64,000 nt of DNA, taken from assembly GCF_000499385.1 (NCBI RefSeq), contig NW_013654817.1:2501-66500 (forward strand). The letters are read 5' to 3'. Of this stretch, positions 1 to 11,219 are shown piece by piece. Every line of letters begins with the position of its first letter. Position 1 is the first letter of the stretch. The stretch is from Eimeria necatrix. Its lineage: Eukaryota > Apicomplexa > Conoidasida > Eucoccidiorida > Eimeriidae. The notes under the pieces were generated by a model that saw nothing but the letters and a program-made list of their open reading frames with translations, was not told the origin of the DNA and did no database searches. The position numbers were made by a program, and so were the translations under genes.

Positions 1-139
1 CTGTTGCTGCTGCTGCTGCTGCTGCTGCGGGTGCTGCAGGAGGCTGCGGGCGAGGAGTCGGAGGGGGGGGGCAGCAGCTCGGACTTGGAGCGAGACGAGA
101 TGTCGGACAGTTTGTCTGCGGAGGAGCCGCAGCGGGGCT

Positions 140-172
<33 letters not shown>

Positions 173-585
173 ACCAGCTGGCGGACTTCTCGCGGCAGGC
201 GCTGGGGGCCTCGGGGCTGCAGCTGCCCCCCGCAGTCTACGGGGGGCCCCACTTGGTGCTGCCAGCAGCAGACAATTTGCTGCACTCGCGGCGGCTGCTG
301 GCGCCTGCGGTGTTGCCGGGTGTACGTACACTGTGGGCCGGCATGAACTTGCTGCCGGGGCCCTACGCCCACGTGGGGGCCCCCGTGGGGGCCCCCGTGG
401 GGGCCCCCGTGGGGGCCCCCGTGGGGGCCCCCCAGCTGCACCCCGCAGTGCCGCTGCCTTACGGGGTTTCTGTTGCTGCTGCCAGGCCCATGCAGGGCCT
501 GCCGCTGGGGGGCCAGCCGCTGCACCTCTGGCGCATGCCGGACGCTGCGGGCCGCGCCTTCGCGCCCAAAAAGAAGACCAGGTGA
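1..585 (+). CDS. Partial hypothetical protein with GAPV repeat (exon)
   Basis: An open frame runs in from the window edge to a TGA at 583-585, so the 5' part is missing. It reads a Leu run, an acidic/Ser patch, a ten-Ala run, then a Pro/Gly/Leu-rich part with about five tandem copies of Gly-Ala-Pro-Val encoded by a perfect 12-base unit (about 370-430), and ends in a basic Lys-Lys-Lys-Thr-Arg. The TGA is preceded by AG|GTGAAC, a usable 5' splice site, so 583 may not be the true end. A palindrome core TGTACGTACA at 321-330 lies inside the frame; elsewhere in the window such cores are intronic, so part of this ORF could be intron. No family recognised. Confidence 0.35.
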
Positions 586-1084
586 ACCTCCAGTTTTGCT
601 GCAGCTGCTGCTGCTGCTGCTGCTGCTGCTGCAGCGGCGGCGGCGAGGCTGCGCGGGCTGCGGACCCACTTAGTCTTTTAGCTGCTCAGAGGCTGAGGCT
701 GAGAGTCCGCAGAGTTGATGCAGCGAAAGTAGAAAGCTGGAGATCCAGCAAAGAAGGCAAAGTGCGCCGTAGGTAGAGTTTCGCGCTGCTTTCCAGCAAG
801 CCAACTGGGAGTGCGCGATTAGGCGGGAAGCCGCGGACTTGCGCCGAGTTTGGATGCAAATAGAGATAAAACTTGCAAAAAGTGTTCAGAAAAACAAAAA
901 GAAGACTGAAAAATGCAGCGCAAGACTTCAAGAAGTGAAGTTCCTTCCGCGCGCACCCGCGGCACAAATATTCAACTTTTTCGGGTGTCTAGGCAGCTCC
1001 GCACTTCGGATTCTCTCCATTTGAAGGGCATTTCGCGCAAAAGAATGCACAATTAAATGCAGCATTTCTTTTTTTAAGTTTTTA
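586..1084. other. Non-coding stretch between two plus-strand genes
   Basis: Contains a CTG tract (about 599-640) and otherwise moderately AT-rich sequence. No exon with supported splice sites or recognisable protein similarity was seen. It probably holds the end of the preceding gene and the promoter/5' UTR of the next. Confidence 0.4.
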
Positions 1085-1495
1085 ATGGATATGCGGTGGA
1101 GTTTTGTGTTGGTTTCCCTCTTTATTTCCGGCGCTTTGCGCGCGCACTGCACGGCCGTCCGCAGCAGACAAGGGGTGGTTTCCGCGGACTCCGAGGCTCC
1201 AGAGAAGAAAGCTGGCGAAGAAGAAGCGACGGAAAGTCAAGAAAATGAAAAAGAAGAAGAAGAAACAAAAAAAGAAGGCAAGTTTCCGCGAAGATCGCAG
1301 CAGTTCAACTTTTCTTGAATTCGCGCTGCAGCGGAAACCGAGGCCGAGGAAATGGGTAACTGCAACGCAGCAGCCGAACTTGCGAACTTGCATGCAATTT
1401 AAACTTGAAAAAGATTATTCTTTGGCGGCCAAAAACTTGGAAACTGAAATTAACCACAGAGAGCAGCTGCAGCTGTCGGAGAAGAAAGCGGTGGG

Positions 1496-1546
<51 letters not shown>

Positions 1547-1686
1547 GCGCTTTTCTATTAATTCAAAAACAGCTTTTTGCAAAAAGCGGAATAATCGCAA
1601 CTCCTAAACAGGAACAAAAGGCGGAGAAAGAAGTGGAGAAAGTTGAGGCCAAACCCCCGGCGTGTTCAGTGCAGCAAGTGCGTTTT

Positions 1687-1731
<45 letters not shown>

Positions 1732-3216
1732 AACTTGAATTTCGCTGTCTCCGCGAACACAGACTGGAAAGCTTCTGGTGGCCAAAGACCCCACAGATGT
1801 GCTTTCTGTGGGGCCCTTTGCAGCCACAATTTCCAAAAGACACTTTGCTGTGCATTACCCCGGTGAGCAGCAGCAGTTTTCTTTTTTGCTGCTTCTTTTG
1901 GACTTTAATTATTTTGCTGCTTCTTTTGGACTTTAATTATTTTCCAAACTTGCAAATAGACCATCCCGAGGCGCCCTTCATTAAAATCCCCATCATCGAG
2001 ATTCAAACGCCGCTCGAAACCCTCAAAAGGAGCCGCAGATGTCCGTCCAAACCCTAGGGTTTAGGGTTTAGGGTTTAGGGTTTAGGGTTTGCGGGGCGGC
2101 AGGCTTCAGGCTGTTCCACAAGGGCTCGCCGCGTCTGCTTTGCGCAGAAACCACTGCAGAGCGAAAGTGCGTTTTGGGGATTTCTGTCTTTTGCAAAAAG
2201 TCTTTTAAATTCCATTTAATTCATTTCTTTTTCTCAAAACAGCAATTGGATGAAAGATATTTATAAAGCCATCTTTTGCATCAACACTGAAGTTCGTTCG
2301 ACAGAAAGTTCTGCTCCAGAAGTGCCGCCGACGGGTAACTTGGCTTTGCCTTTTGAGCTGTACGTACACCTCAACTTGCATGCAGAAAAAGGCGAGCAAG
2401 TTGAACTGCCGGACAAAAGCACCAAAGTGGAAGTCAGTTGGTTTTATTTCAGTTAATTCTTTCGAAATAATTCAATTAATTATTTATTTATTTAATTTCT
2501 TCTTATTTTCCAATTCTTTCCATCTTCCAGCGCTGGACTGCCCAACAAACCAAACAAAGTGAGCCACCCCTCCCCCCATTTACCAGCTGGCTTGCTACAA
2601 AAGCCAAGCAACTGGCTAGCCAGCTAGCTAGCTAGCCAGCTAGCTAGCTAGCTAGCTAGCCAGCTAGCCAACTAGCCAGCTAGCTGGCCAGCTAGCTGGC
2701 TAGCTAGCTAGCGCTGAGCGCCGTTGGTTGTGGTGTATGTACAGCGTGGCTTTCAGGGGAGAAGATGTTTGCAGAGGCCGAAGTAAAAAAAAAGAAAATA
2801 AAAATAAAACAAAAAGTGGATTTTAAATAATTGTAAAAAAAGAAAAAGAAAATAAAATAAAAAGTGGATTTTAAATAATTGAACAGGGAGGCGAAGTTGC
2901 AGCCAAGGAAGAGCAAAAAGGAGTTCCCGAAATAGAGGTCTGGGACTTTGAAAGTCTTTGAAATTAAAAACAAATTTAATTTTAATAAAAATGCAGATCA
3001 GCGCGAGCCAGTTTGGCCAGCCGCCCAAGGTGCGTGCGGTGTACATACACCTCAGCGCTGCAGAACTGAGGAACAACGAAAGAACAAAAGAAGTCCAAAT
3101 CAAATTTACTTTTTCATGTTTTCTCTCCTCAGGTTTCTGTCAACGGAGACGAAGTTGCAGTCCCCACGCTTTCCAAAACAGAAGACAAAATGAACGCAGG
3201 ATCCATGGAACCCTAA
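1085..3216 (+). CDS. PH-domain-like protein, multi-exon, possible signal peptide
   Basis: Phase-consistent exons: 1763-1862, 1960-2044, 2243-2334, 2386-2432, 2531-2558, 2745-2782, 2887-2953, 2997-3029, 3064-3092 and 3133-3216. The first three read as a PH-like fold: strands around SKRHFAVHYPG and FIKIPIIEIQTP, then a C-terminal helix NWMKDIYKAI. The rest is acidic and low in complexity. A first exon at 1085-1277 (ATG, hydrophobic stretch WSFVLVSLFISGAL, then an acidic tail) looks like a signal peptide and would end at a GC-type donor; its link through the Ala and Gln tracts (1497-1731) is less certain. Introns are tiny: 51 nt (2335-2385) and 34 nt (3030-3063), both with the GGTGTAC..GTACACC palindrome. 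The acceptor at 2745 is TGTATGTACAG itself. The stop TAA at 3214 is the start of a heptamer array. Function unknown; PH assignment from pattern only. Confidence 0.5.
2056..2092. repeat. Telomere-type heptamer array (TTTAGGG)
   Basis: Five or so tandem TTTAGGG units in an intron of the PH-like gene. The array begins directly after the inferred 5' splice site CC|GTCCAAACCC at 2045. Confidence 0.9.
2612..2714. repeat. GCTAGC/CTAG tetranucleotide-type array
   Basis: Tandem (GCTA)n with frequent GCTAGCCA variants. It fills most of the intron 2559-2744 of the PH-like gene and is followed 20 bases later by a palindrome-type 3' splice site. Confidence 0.9.
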
Positions 3217-3241
3217 ACCCTAAACCCTAAACCCTAAACCC
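3210..3241. repeat. Heptamer array between convergent genes
   Basis: (AAACCCT)n forms nearly the whole 31-base gap between the inferred stop codons of the PH-like gene (3214-3216) and KRI1 (3248-3250). Confidence 0.9.
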
Positions 3242-3247
3242 TTGAAA

Positions 3248-3554
3248 TCAGGCGTCGTAGGCGGCGAGTCTGTCTTTGCGCACGCCTGAGAAGAACAGAA
3301 AAGTGCAAATTATTATAAATGATTTTTTAAACCAAAGCCTCCGAAAGGCCGAGAAGAGCTGCAACACAACTTCAGGTGTACGTACACTCCGTTATCTATT
3401 TCAGGTGTACGTACACCTGAAGTCACGGAGACTCACCGAAAGGGGTCATCCCTCTTTCCACTTTTGTTTTTCTCTTCTTTTCAGGAATTGCATTTTGCTG
3501 CTGCTGCCAGTGCCTTTCCTTTTTGGGTACAAACTAGAAACATAAGCAGCACAT

Positions 3555-3603
<49 letters not shown>

Positions 3604-4998
3604 AAGCAGCTGAATTCGTCCAGCAGCTGAAGGCAGTTTCTTCAGCGTCTAAGCAAATGAATATAATTTATTATTCATTCAAAATCAGTTTTATATTTTA
3701 AAGCATTTAATTTAAAATGGCAAATAAATACAATTTATTATTTATTTCTTAATTACCTCTTTCTCCCTAAATGGGGCCAGTTTCTTCAGCGAGACTTGCG
3801 CATTAAGTTCAGCATCTGTCCTGCAGCAAAAATAAAATAAAATAAAATAAAATAAAATAAAATAAAATAAAATAAATTTGAAAAGGAATTAAAACAATTA
3901 AAACAGAAACTGCAATTAAATTGAAACAAAAACATCCAAAAGACTCGTGGGAACCTCAAAAAGAAGTTAATTGCAATTTTGCAAAATGCCAAATTCAAAA
4001 AGTGGAATGCGAAAGAAAGCGGCCAGCTGTACGTACACCCGAAAGCGGGTAAACCCACTTTTAATTCGAGCAGAATAATTCAAAATAAAATGGAAATCCG
4101 CAGAAATAGAAAAATGGTAAAAACAAAAAGGGAAAATAAGGATAAATAAACAAGGCTAATTATCGAGTCTGCGCAAAAGGGTTTAGGGTTTAGGGTTTAG
4201 GGTTTAGGGTTTGGTACTTTTCGAGTATGTCTTCCAGAGTCATTCCGTAGTTGTTTGGCTGCACTTTTCTGTACTTGAATCGAGTCAGCAAGTCTCCTCC
4301 AATTATATCTTCATAATTCAATGCAAAGTATTCATTTATTGCTTCTTCTAAACTCTCCGGCACTGCGGGGCCTCCGGGCATTCCTTGGAAGTCTTTCGGG
4401 GGCTGTACGTACACCGCAACGCAGCAGGTGTCTGTACACCCGAGACTGCGCCGCAGCTTCTGGCCGCTGCGCGGCGGAATTTCGGGCTTTTTGACTTCAA
4501 TTTAGTTCGCATTTCTGTTGCATTTCGGTGGCCTTTTGGCCTTTCTTTTGTTTTAATTATTTGGCGTTCAAAAATGAATTTAAATGCGCAGAGAAAACTG
4601 AAAACAGGCCGTGTGGTGCGTCGAGCTGTCTGTACACCCCACGGGCGCAAGCCCAGCCCCCTGCTGTCGTGTTTTGGCCATTTCGCGCGCTTTTGAGCTG
4701 CTTTTTGTTCCTTTTTGGTTTATTTGTTGTTATTTATTATTATTTATTATTTATTATTATTTACTATTTATTATTTGTTGTTTATTTCGCATTTATTGGC
4801 GCTTTCCGCCTTTTTAAACGCCAAGACCCACCTTGCAGTGCAGCGGCACCGTCCGCTTCAGCATCTGATGCGGGTGGCGCACATTTCGGAAGCAAAGTTT
4901 GCACAGAGTGAAGTTTTCGCACTTGGCGCAATCAAACCTAATTAAATAAACAAAACAAAAAAATAAATTAAAAATAAACAAATAAACAAATAAACAAA

Positions 4999-5038
<40 letters not shown>

Positions 5039-5534
5039 AAATAAAAACAAACTGCAAATTGCAAATCAGCAACGAAGTCCAAGAGCCATATATGTAGAGC
5101 AGCAGCAGCAAGTGGCGAATGCATGCGAGAAGTAAAACTTTAATAATTAAAAGTGGAAGGGAAAAAAGAATTTTTTTAAAGTTCAAAAGAAATAAAATTA
5201 AAAAGAAAAATATAATTTGATGAAAGGGCAAGAAATAAGCAAAAGGAACAAACCAGACACATCAAAAATGCGCCTAGGGTTTAGGGTTTAGGGTTTAGGG
5301 TTTGCGAAACTCTCAGAGACAACTCTGCGCCGCAGATATCCTAGGGTTTAGGGTTTAGGGTTTAGGGTTTGCTACCTCTTTTTGCCGCCGGCAATTCCCT
5401 TCCCGCAGCCATCGCACATCCACCACTCTCCCTGCATCCCTTCTTCCTCTTGCTGCTGCTGCTGCTGCTGCTGCGTGTCTGTGTCTGCTGCTGCTGCTGC
5501 TGCTGCAGCTTCCGTCTGCTCTTCGTCCCCCTCA

Positions 5535-5584
<50 letters not shown>

Positions 5585-5737
5585 CTCTGCGTAGCCCTCG
5601 ACGGCCTGCGCCTGTCTCTGTCTTCTTTTTTGCAACTTCAAAAGTCTCTTTTGCTTTTTGTTCATCGCCTCCAAGTTTGTCTCTTCGGAGACTGACAGCA
5701 AGTCCGCGCAGGACTCGGGCACAGCTGCTGCAGCACG

Positions 5738-5773
<36 letters not shown>

Positions 5774-5882
5774 GTGTGGCGGCAGCAGCGGGCGCGGAAG
5801 CACCAGTAGCAGGCGAAAGTGCAGCAGCGCAGACGTTCGAAGCGGCAGCAGACACAGCAGCAGCAGCAGATGTAGCCAAAGC

Positions 5883-5948
<66 letters not shown>

Positions 5949-6368
5949 GGCCCTTTTCTTCGCAGCAGCTGCCAGGCCAAACGGAAGAGAAAGAAGCAAG
6001 TGGAAGCAAACAAATGCAATTAAAGAGTTTAATAAACACAAAAAGGAAAATAAAAAATAAAATTAAATCCAAAAATCCCACCAAGACATTTTTTGTCTTC
6101 TGCTTCTCTTTCATAATCCTCTCCAAACAAAACCCCCATTTCTTTGTCGTGGCTCTCGGGGTCGAAAGAGCCCTCGAGGTTCAACACCGCGCTCACAGCT
6201 GCAGCAGCAGCAGCAGCAGCAGCAGCAGCGGCAGCAGCAGCAGCAGCAGCAGCAGTTGGAGCAGCAGTAGTTGGAGCGGCAGCGAGGCAGACGTTCAAGC
6301 AGCAGCAGCAGCAGCAGCAGAACAAACGGCAGCAGCAGCAGGGAAACAGCTGCAGCAGCTTCAACGAT

Positions 6369-6426
<58 letters not shown>

Positions 6427-7941
6427 GCAGGACTCACTGCCAGCATCGAGGCCTCCAATTTCTTGAATTAATTTTATCTTTTCTTTAATTTCTTCTTTCT
6501 TTATGTTTTTCAGTCGCTTCAACTCCTCCTGTCTTCGCACCTAAGCAGCAAACCCCCAAACCCTAAACCCTAAACCCTAAACCCTAAACCCCAAACCCTA
6601 AACCCTAAACCCTCTCATATCAATGCACCACTTTGGCTGCTGTAACCCTCAAACCGTAAACCCTAGGGCCCTCGTTTGCAGTTGTGTACCCCCCAGAGCT
6701 TAAACCCTAAACCCTAAACCCTAAACCCTAAACCCTAAACCCTAAACCCTTGTGTTTTTCACCATTTCTTCCATTTTCTTTTCTTTTTTTTTCCTTCTTT
6801 GCTGCTTTCTTTTATCGTCAGTTTGCCGAACTGAATCTTGAATAAAACGCGGAAAAGAGCGGATTGTGTCTCCTCCCTCTTCTTCGAACCTGCAGGTCCC
6901 AAACCCTAATTTAGGGTTTGCGGTTTTGGCGCTTTCGGTGGTTTGTTAGCCCTTTCTCACTCTTTCAGCCATTAACATTTTTGTTTATTATTTTTATTTA
7001 TTTTAATTATATTTAATTTACTTTTGATTATATTTAATTCAATTTCAATTATATTTAATTTACTTTTGATTATATTTAATTCAATTTCAATTATATTTAA
7101 TTTACTTTAATTAAATTCCATTTATTTCCAATTTATTTAATTTACACAAAACACAAAATGACAGAAACAAAAAAGGAATCAAACAGACGAGTGACAAATA
7201 AATAAACAAATAAATAAAAAACAAAATAAACAAAACAAATTAATTAATTAATTTAATTAAACAAATAAATAAATAAATAAATAAATAATTAATTAATTAA
7301 TTAAAATAATAAAATAAATAAATAAAAATAAATAAAATAAATAAAAGACCTGAAGTTGTAGGCCGCTTCGAAAGCCTCCGCCTCTTCCATTTCTTTTTCT
7401 TCCGCCTCTTCTTCGGAGTCCCTAATTAGAAAATAAAATCATTAAAATAAAATAATTAAATTAAATTAATTAAATTAAATTAATTAATTTGAATTAATTA
7501 AATTAAATTAATTAATTAAATTGAAGTAATTAATTTAAATTTGAAAGAGTTAAATTAATCGAAAATGGAAATTCGTCAGGGGTAAAACAAATGCGCTGCT
7601 TCGTTTCCCTAAACCCTAAACCCTAAACCCTAAACCCTAAACCCTAAACCCTAGATTAAGAGACTGTCGAGCCTCAGATGGGAAGCGATAAATGAAGCAG
7701 CAGCCGGAAACCCTAAACCCTAAACCCTCAAGCCTACTCAATCCTGAAACCTCAGACCTCCTAAACCCTAAACCCTAAACCCTAAACCCTAAACCCTAAA
7801 CCCTAAACCCTCACTGAACTCGTGGCTACCTGTAGACGAATTCTTTGTTCTTGTCTTCTCTCCATTCTTCATTGAGAATATAATTCCTCAAAAACTTTTC
7901 GTTTTCGTCCAGAGTCCCGTCGTCCTCTGAGACACAAACAA

Positions 7942-8008
<67 letters not shown>

Positions 8009-8661
8009 ACTGACTGGTGCTGCTGCTGCTCTTGTTGACTGTTGCTGCTGCCGCTGACGCTGGTCCTGTTCCTGCTGCTGATTCTGCTGCCGCCGCTGCT
8101 GCAGCTGCTGCTGCTGAGGGCGCTGCTGCTGCTGCTGTTGCTGCTGCTGCTCTCCTAGCAGCACTGCTGCTGCTGCTGCTGCTGCTGCTGCACTGGTTGA
8201 ACGAAATCTAAAGACATTTAGTTCATCTTTTTTATTTGAGCTGTACGTACACCTCAACTCACCCCACAATCGAGCCAATGCAGAATCCGCAGCGCTGCCT
8301 CTCTTAGAATTCTTCTCCTGAGCTCCAAACCCTAAACCCTAAACCCTAAACCCTAAACCCTAAAACCTAAACTTTAAACCCTAAACGCTTGACCGTAAGC
8401 TGAAGGCCCTAAACCCTGAGTCGCGAGGCCATGGCCATCCAGCTCAGAGCGCACTCTCAAAGGCGCAAAATTTAGTCTCAAGCTTTAGGGTTTAGGGTTT
8501 AGGGTTTAGGGTTTAGGGTTTAGCGTACTTGAAGGAACTGTTTGTATTCTTCTTCTTCCCTTTGCAGATCTGTTTGTTTCTTTTCTTTAAGCTCAAACAA
8601 TTCATCTTCGCCATCTTCAGCTTCTGCATTTCCTTTTTCTTTGCTTCTCTTCTTTCCCTTT

Positions 8662-8707
<46 letters not shown>

Positions 8708-9041
8708 CTTCCGCTTCCCAAAACGACTTCTTAAGTGCACTCATTTCGTCTTCGTAAGAAGCGCCTATAAGTAGAAAACACAATAAATAAATAAATAATT
8801 AAATAAATAAATAAATAAATAAAAATAAATAATAAATAAATGCCAGTGTAATATTTAATTCTTCGATGAAAATTAAGAGCATCAGCAGCAGCAGCAGCAT
8901 AAACACAAAGACGCACGAGCAGCAGCAACAGCAGCAGCAGCCACAGCAGCAGCAACAGCAGCAGCAGCAACAGCAGCAGCAGCAACAGCAGCAGCAGCAA
9001 CAGCAGCAACACAAGCAGCACCACCACAGCCGCGAGCACTT

Positions 9042-9077
<36 letters not shown>

Positions 9078-9150
9078 CACCACAAGCAGCAGCACCACAA
9101 CCACTAACACCCCAGCAGCCGCAGCCGCAGCAGCAGCAACAGCAGCAACA

Positions 9151-9201
<51 letters not shown>

Positions 9202-10401
9202 CCATTTGTTTGTTGCTTTTGCTGCTGGATGTTTTCTTCTTCTTCAAAACCCTCGGCTCCTTCTTCTTTGAGGGTTTTGAAAACGAAGTCGCTAAACCTC
9301 AAGGGTTTCTGCAGCAGCAAATTCGAACTTTGAAAAATAAATTAAATTATTAAATTAGCAAACAATGAATTTTATTTTTGAAATTAAAATCTATTTATTT
9401 ATTTATTTATTCTATTTATTTATTTATTTATTTATTTATTATTTATTTATTTATTTTCAATTTATTAATTTATTTATTTATTTGTCGGGCACCAAATAAG
9501 CAAATAAGCAAGCGAACAGACAAATAAACAGAAAATACATAAATAAAAAACAAACAAACAAACAAACAAACAAATAAATAAATAAATAAATAATCATTAT
9601 TAATTAATTAATTAATTAATTAATTAATTAATTAATTAATTAATTAATTAATTAATTAATTAATTAATTAATTAAAAAATAAATAATAATTGAAAATAAA
9701 ACAAAGAGGCCTACGGGCTGGGGTTTTTGGGGCTGGGGGGCTGCGAAGTCCTTATCGCTAAAAAAGGGTTTTTGAGTTTCGTAAATTTTAGGGTTTTTAT
9801 TTTTGAGGAAATTCAAAACCCTCAAAAACTTCTTTTCCACTTTTGGAGTCAACAAAACCGCGTCTTCGTCTTCTTCCGAACTCGACTCTAATAAAATAAA
9901 TAAATAAATACAATTAATTAATTAATTAATTAATTAATTAATTAATTAATTAATTAATTAATTAATTATATTTGTTTTGTTTTGTTTTGTTTTGTTTTAT
10001 TTAGTTAATTTGTTTTATTTGATTTGGTTGGCGGGTTGTTGGGCTGCAAGAGTTTCGGGGAGAGCGGCGATTGAGGGTTTGGCGGGGGGAGGGAAAAGGG
10101 CTAGGGTTTAGGGTTTAGGGTTTAGGGTTTAGGGTTTAGGGTTTGAGGGTTGGGGGTTATTGAGGTTGAGTCGAGGGTTTAGAGCTGGGCAGAGAAGGGC
10201 TAGTATTAGCCTTTCGGGCCTCGCTGTTTCACAAACCACGATTTAGGGTTTAGGGTTTAGGGTTTACCGCTGAGCTCTTCGAGTTCCTCCTTGTGTTTCG
10301 CGAGGAGTTCTTTCCTTTTTCTTTGGTCATATTTCTCTGCATATCTTTTGTTAATTGTCAAACTGTCGTTTTTGTCTTCTTTATTTTTTCCATTTTTCCC
10401 T

Positions 10402-10453
<52 letters not shown>

Positions 10454-10529
10454 CCCCCTCGTCGCCAGAGTCAGCAAACAAGTCCTTTGCAGCAGAGCCA
10501 GGCGGCTCTTTCTTAGACTTACGCGGCAT
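3248..10529 (-). CDS. KRI1: KRI1 homologue, 40S ribosome biogenesis factor
   Basis: About 16 exons. Secure ones: 10268-10529 (start; SLTINKRYAEKYDQRKRKE), 9715-9887 (acidic, LLTPKVEKKFL), 8529-8764, about 7830-8207 (LDENEKFLRNYILNEEW), 7350-7421 (FEAAYNFR), 6748-6889 (FPRFIQDSVRQ), 6438-6540 (EELKRLKNIKKEEI), about 6083-6200 (LNLEGSFDPESHDKEM), 5376 to about 5960, 4832-4937, 4218 to about 4403 (ALNYEDIIGGDLLTRFKYR), 3757-3820 (ELNAQVSLKKLAPFREKE), 3437-3533, 3248-3285 (RKDRLAAYDA, stop). These are the conserved KRI1 blocks in order. A Cys/His module (WWMCDGCGKG plus FDCAKCENFTLCKLCF) is split over two exons. KRI1 is a nucleolar protein needed for 18S rRNA maturation. Poly-Ser, Ala and Gln tracts interrupt it; exon edges between 9300-8770 and 6440-5400 are unresolved. 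Several donors abut heptamer arrays. Confidence 0.88.
3377..3421. repeat. Two palindromic elements, one a perfect 22-bp palindrome
   Basis: Copies of TGTACGTACA at 3377-3386 and 3406-3415. The second extends to a perfect 22-base palindrome, 3400-3421, with arms TTCAGGTGTAC. Both lie in the last KRI1 intron (3286-3436). Confidence 0.9.
4180..4214. repeat. Heptamer array at a KRI1 5' splice site
   Basis: (TTTAGGG)n on the plus strand. In gene orientation the intron begins AA|GTACCAAACCCTAAACCC, so the array starts five bases into the intron. Confidence 0.85.
5276..5370. repeat. Two heptamer arrays flanking a short spacer
   Basis: (TTTAGGG)n at about 5276-5307 and 5342-5370, separated by unique sequence. 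The KRI1 exon ending at 5376 splices at AG|GTAGC, which runs straight into the second array. Confidence 0.9.
6548..6752. repeat. Heptamer-dominated KRI1 intron
   Basis: The intron 6541-6747 is mostly (AAACCCT)n with short spacers. Frame continuity between exons 6748-6889 and 6438-6540 puts the 5' splice site at AGG|GTTTAGGG, so the heptamer repeat itself supplies the donor. Confidence 0.85.
7611..7811. repeat. Cluster of heptamer arrays
   Basis: Arrays at about 7611-7652, 7709-7728 and 7763-7811, in the KRI1 intron between exons 7830-8207 and 7350-7421. Confidence 0.85.
8330..8521. repeat. Two heptamer arrays in opposite orientation
   Basis: (AAACCCT)n at about 8330-8362 and (TTTAGGG)n at 8484-8521, so the two face each other within one KRI1 interval. 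The KRI1 donor at 8529 reads CAA|GTACGCTAAACCC. Confidence 0.85.
8870..9200. repeat. Long CAG/GCA tract
   Basis: Nearly uninterrupted imperfect (CAG)n of about 330 bases. It is open in several frames on both strands (Gln, Ala, Ser, Leu, Cys). It adjoins the KRI1 exon that starts at 9308; how much is translated cannot be decided here. Confidence 0.85.
9570..9676. repeat. (TTAA)n simple repeat
   Basis: Long (TAAT)n run in the KRI1 intron between 9308 and 9715; a similar run lies at about 9915-9970. Confidence 0.9.
10100..10265. repeat. Heptamer arrays at the KRI1 first-intron donor
   Basis: (TTTAGGG)n at about 10100-10145 and 10241-10265. KRI1 exon 1 ends G|GTAAACCCTAAACCC, so the first intron opens with the repeat. 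Confidence 0.9.
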
Positions 10530-10531
10530 CT

Positions 10532-11037
10532 CTAAACCCTAAACCCTAAACCCTAAACCCTAAACCCTAGGGAGGCCTTCTGCTGGGGAGCAGGGGACAG
10601 AGAAAGAAGAAATAAAAGGATTTTGAAAAGGCGGGCTCGGGATTTCAGCTGGCGGCGAAGATCATGTTTCGAGGGTTTAGGGTTTAGGGTTTAGGGTTTA
10701 GGGTTTCTGCGAAGGGTTTAGGGCTTAGGGTTTGGCGCCCTCGGGCTAGCCGCGGGGCTCAAAAAGCACAAATAAATCAATTTATTTATATTTTAAAATA
10801 AATAAATTAAATTAAAATGAAAAGAAATTCAAATTTGCAAATTGGCTTCGCCGCCGGGCTGCATGTACACCCGAGCCCCACAGCTTCTCGGGTGTCTCGC
10901 GAGACACCCCAGAGTTGCAAAAGCAGAAACGAAATAAATTAATTCATTTTTTCATTTTTTCTTTTTCGGGCTTTCCAGCGGCCCCCCAAACCCTAAACCC
11001 TAAACCCTAAACCCTAAACCCTAAACCCTAAACCCTA
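10532..11037. promoter_or_regulatory. Divergent promoter region KRI1 / EF-1beta
   Basis: The 515 bases between the two start codons contain heptamer arrays beside each gene (10532-10568 and 10985-11037), another at 10673-10706, and a perfect 20-base palindrome GGGTGTCTCGCGAGACACCC at 10890-10909. No TATA box can be assigned. The region must hold both promoters unless unseen 5' UTR introns exist. Confidence 0.45.
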
Positions 11038-11044
11038 GCTCACA

Positions 11045-11160
11045 ATGCCGCTGTCCGCCGAGAACGAACTTTACATCCCTTGCTACTACTACATCCATTC
11101 TCAAAAAGAATCTGCAAAACCCGCTTCGGAAGATGACGACATCGACCTTTTCGGTGAGCA

Positions 11161-11219
<59 letters not shown>

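Noticed and set aside
4387..4440. Firm call of a 37-nt KRI1 intron bounded by palindrome halves
   Set aside because: The same bases can be read through in frame as coding into the exon with EAINEYFALNYEDII; without cDNA neither reading is decisive.
5372..6470. Long overlapping ORFs on both strands (poly-Leu, poly-Ala, poly-Ser, poly-Cys)
   Set aside because: They are frame shadows of CAG/CTG tracts. Only the KRI1 blocks inside them have family similarity.
8799..9333. 155- to 173-codon poly-Gln or poly-Ala ORFs
   Set aside because: Pure trinucleotide-tract translation; only the KRI1 start of the exon (RFSDFVFKTLKEEG) is supported.
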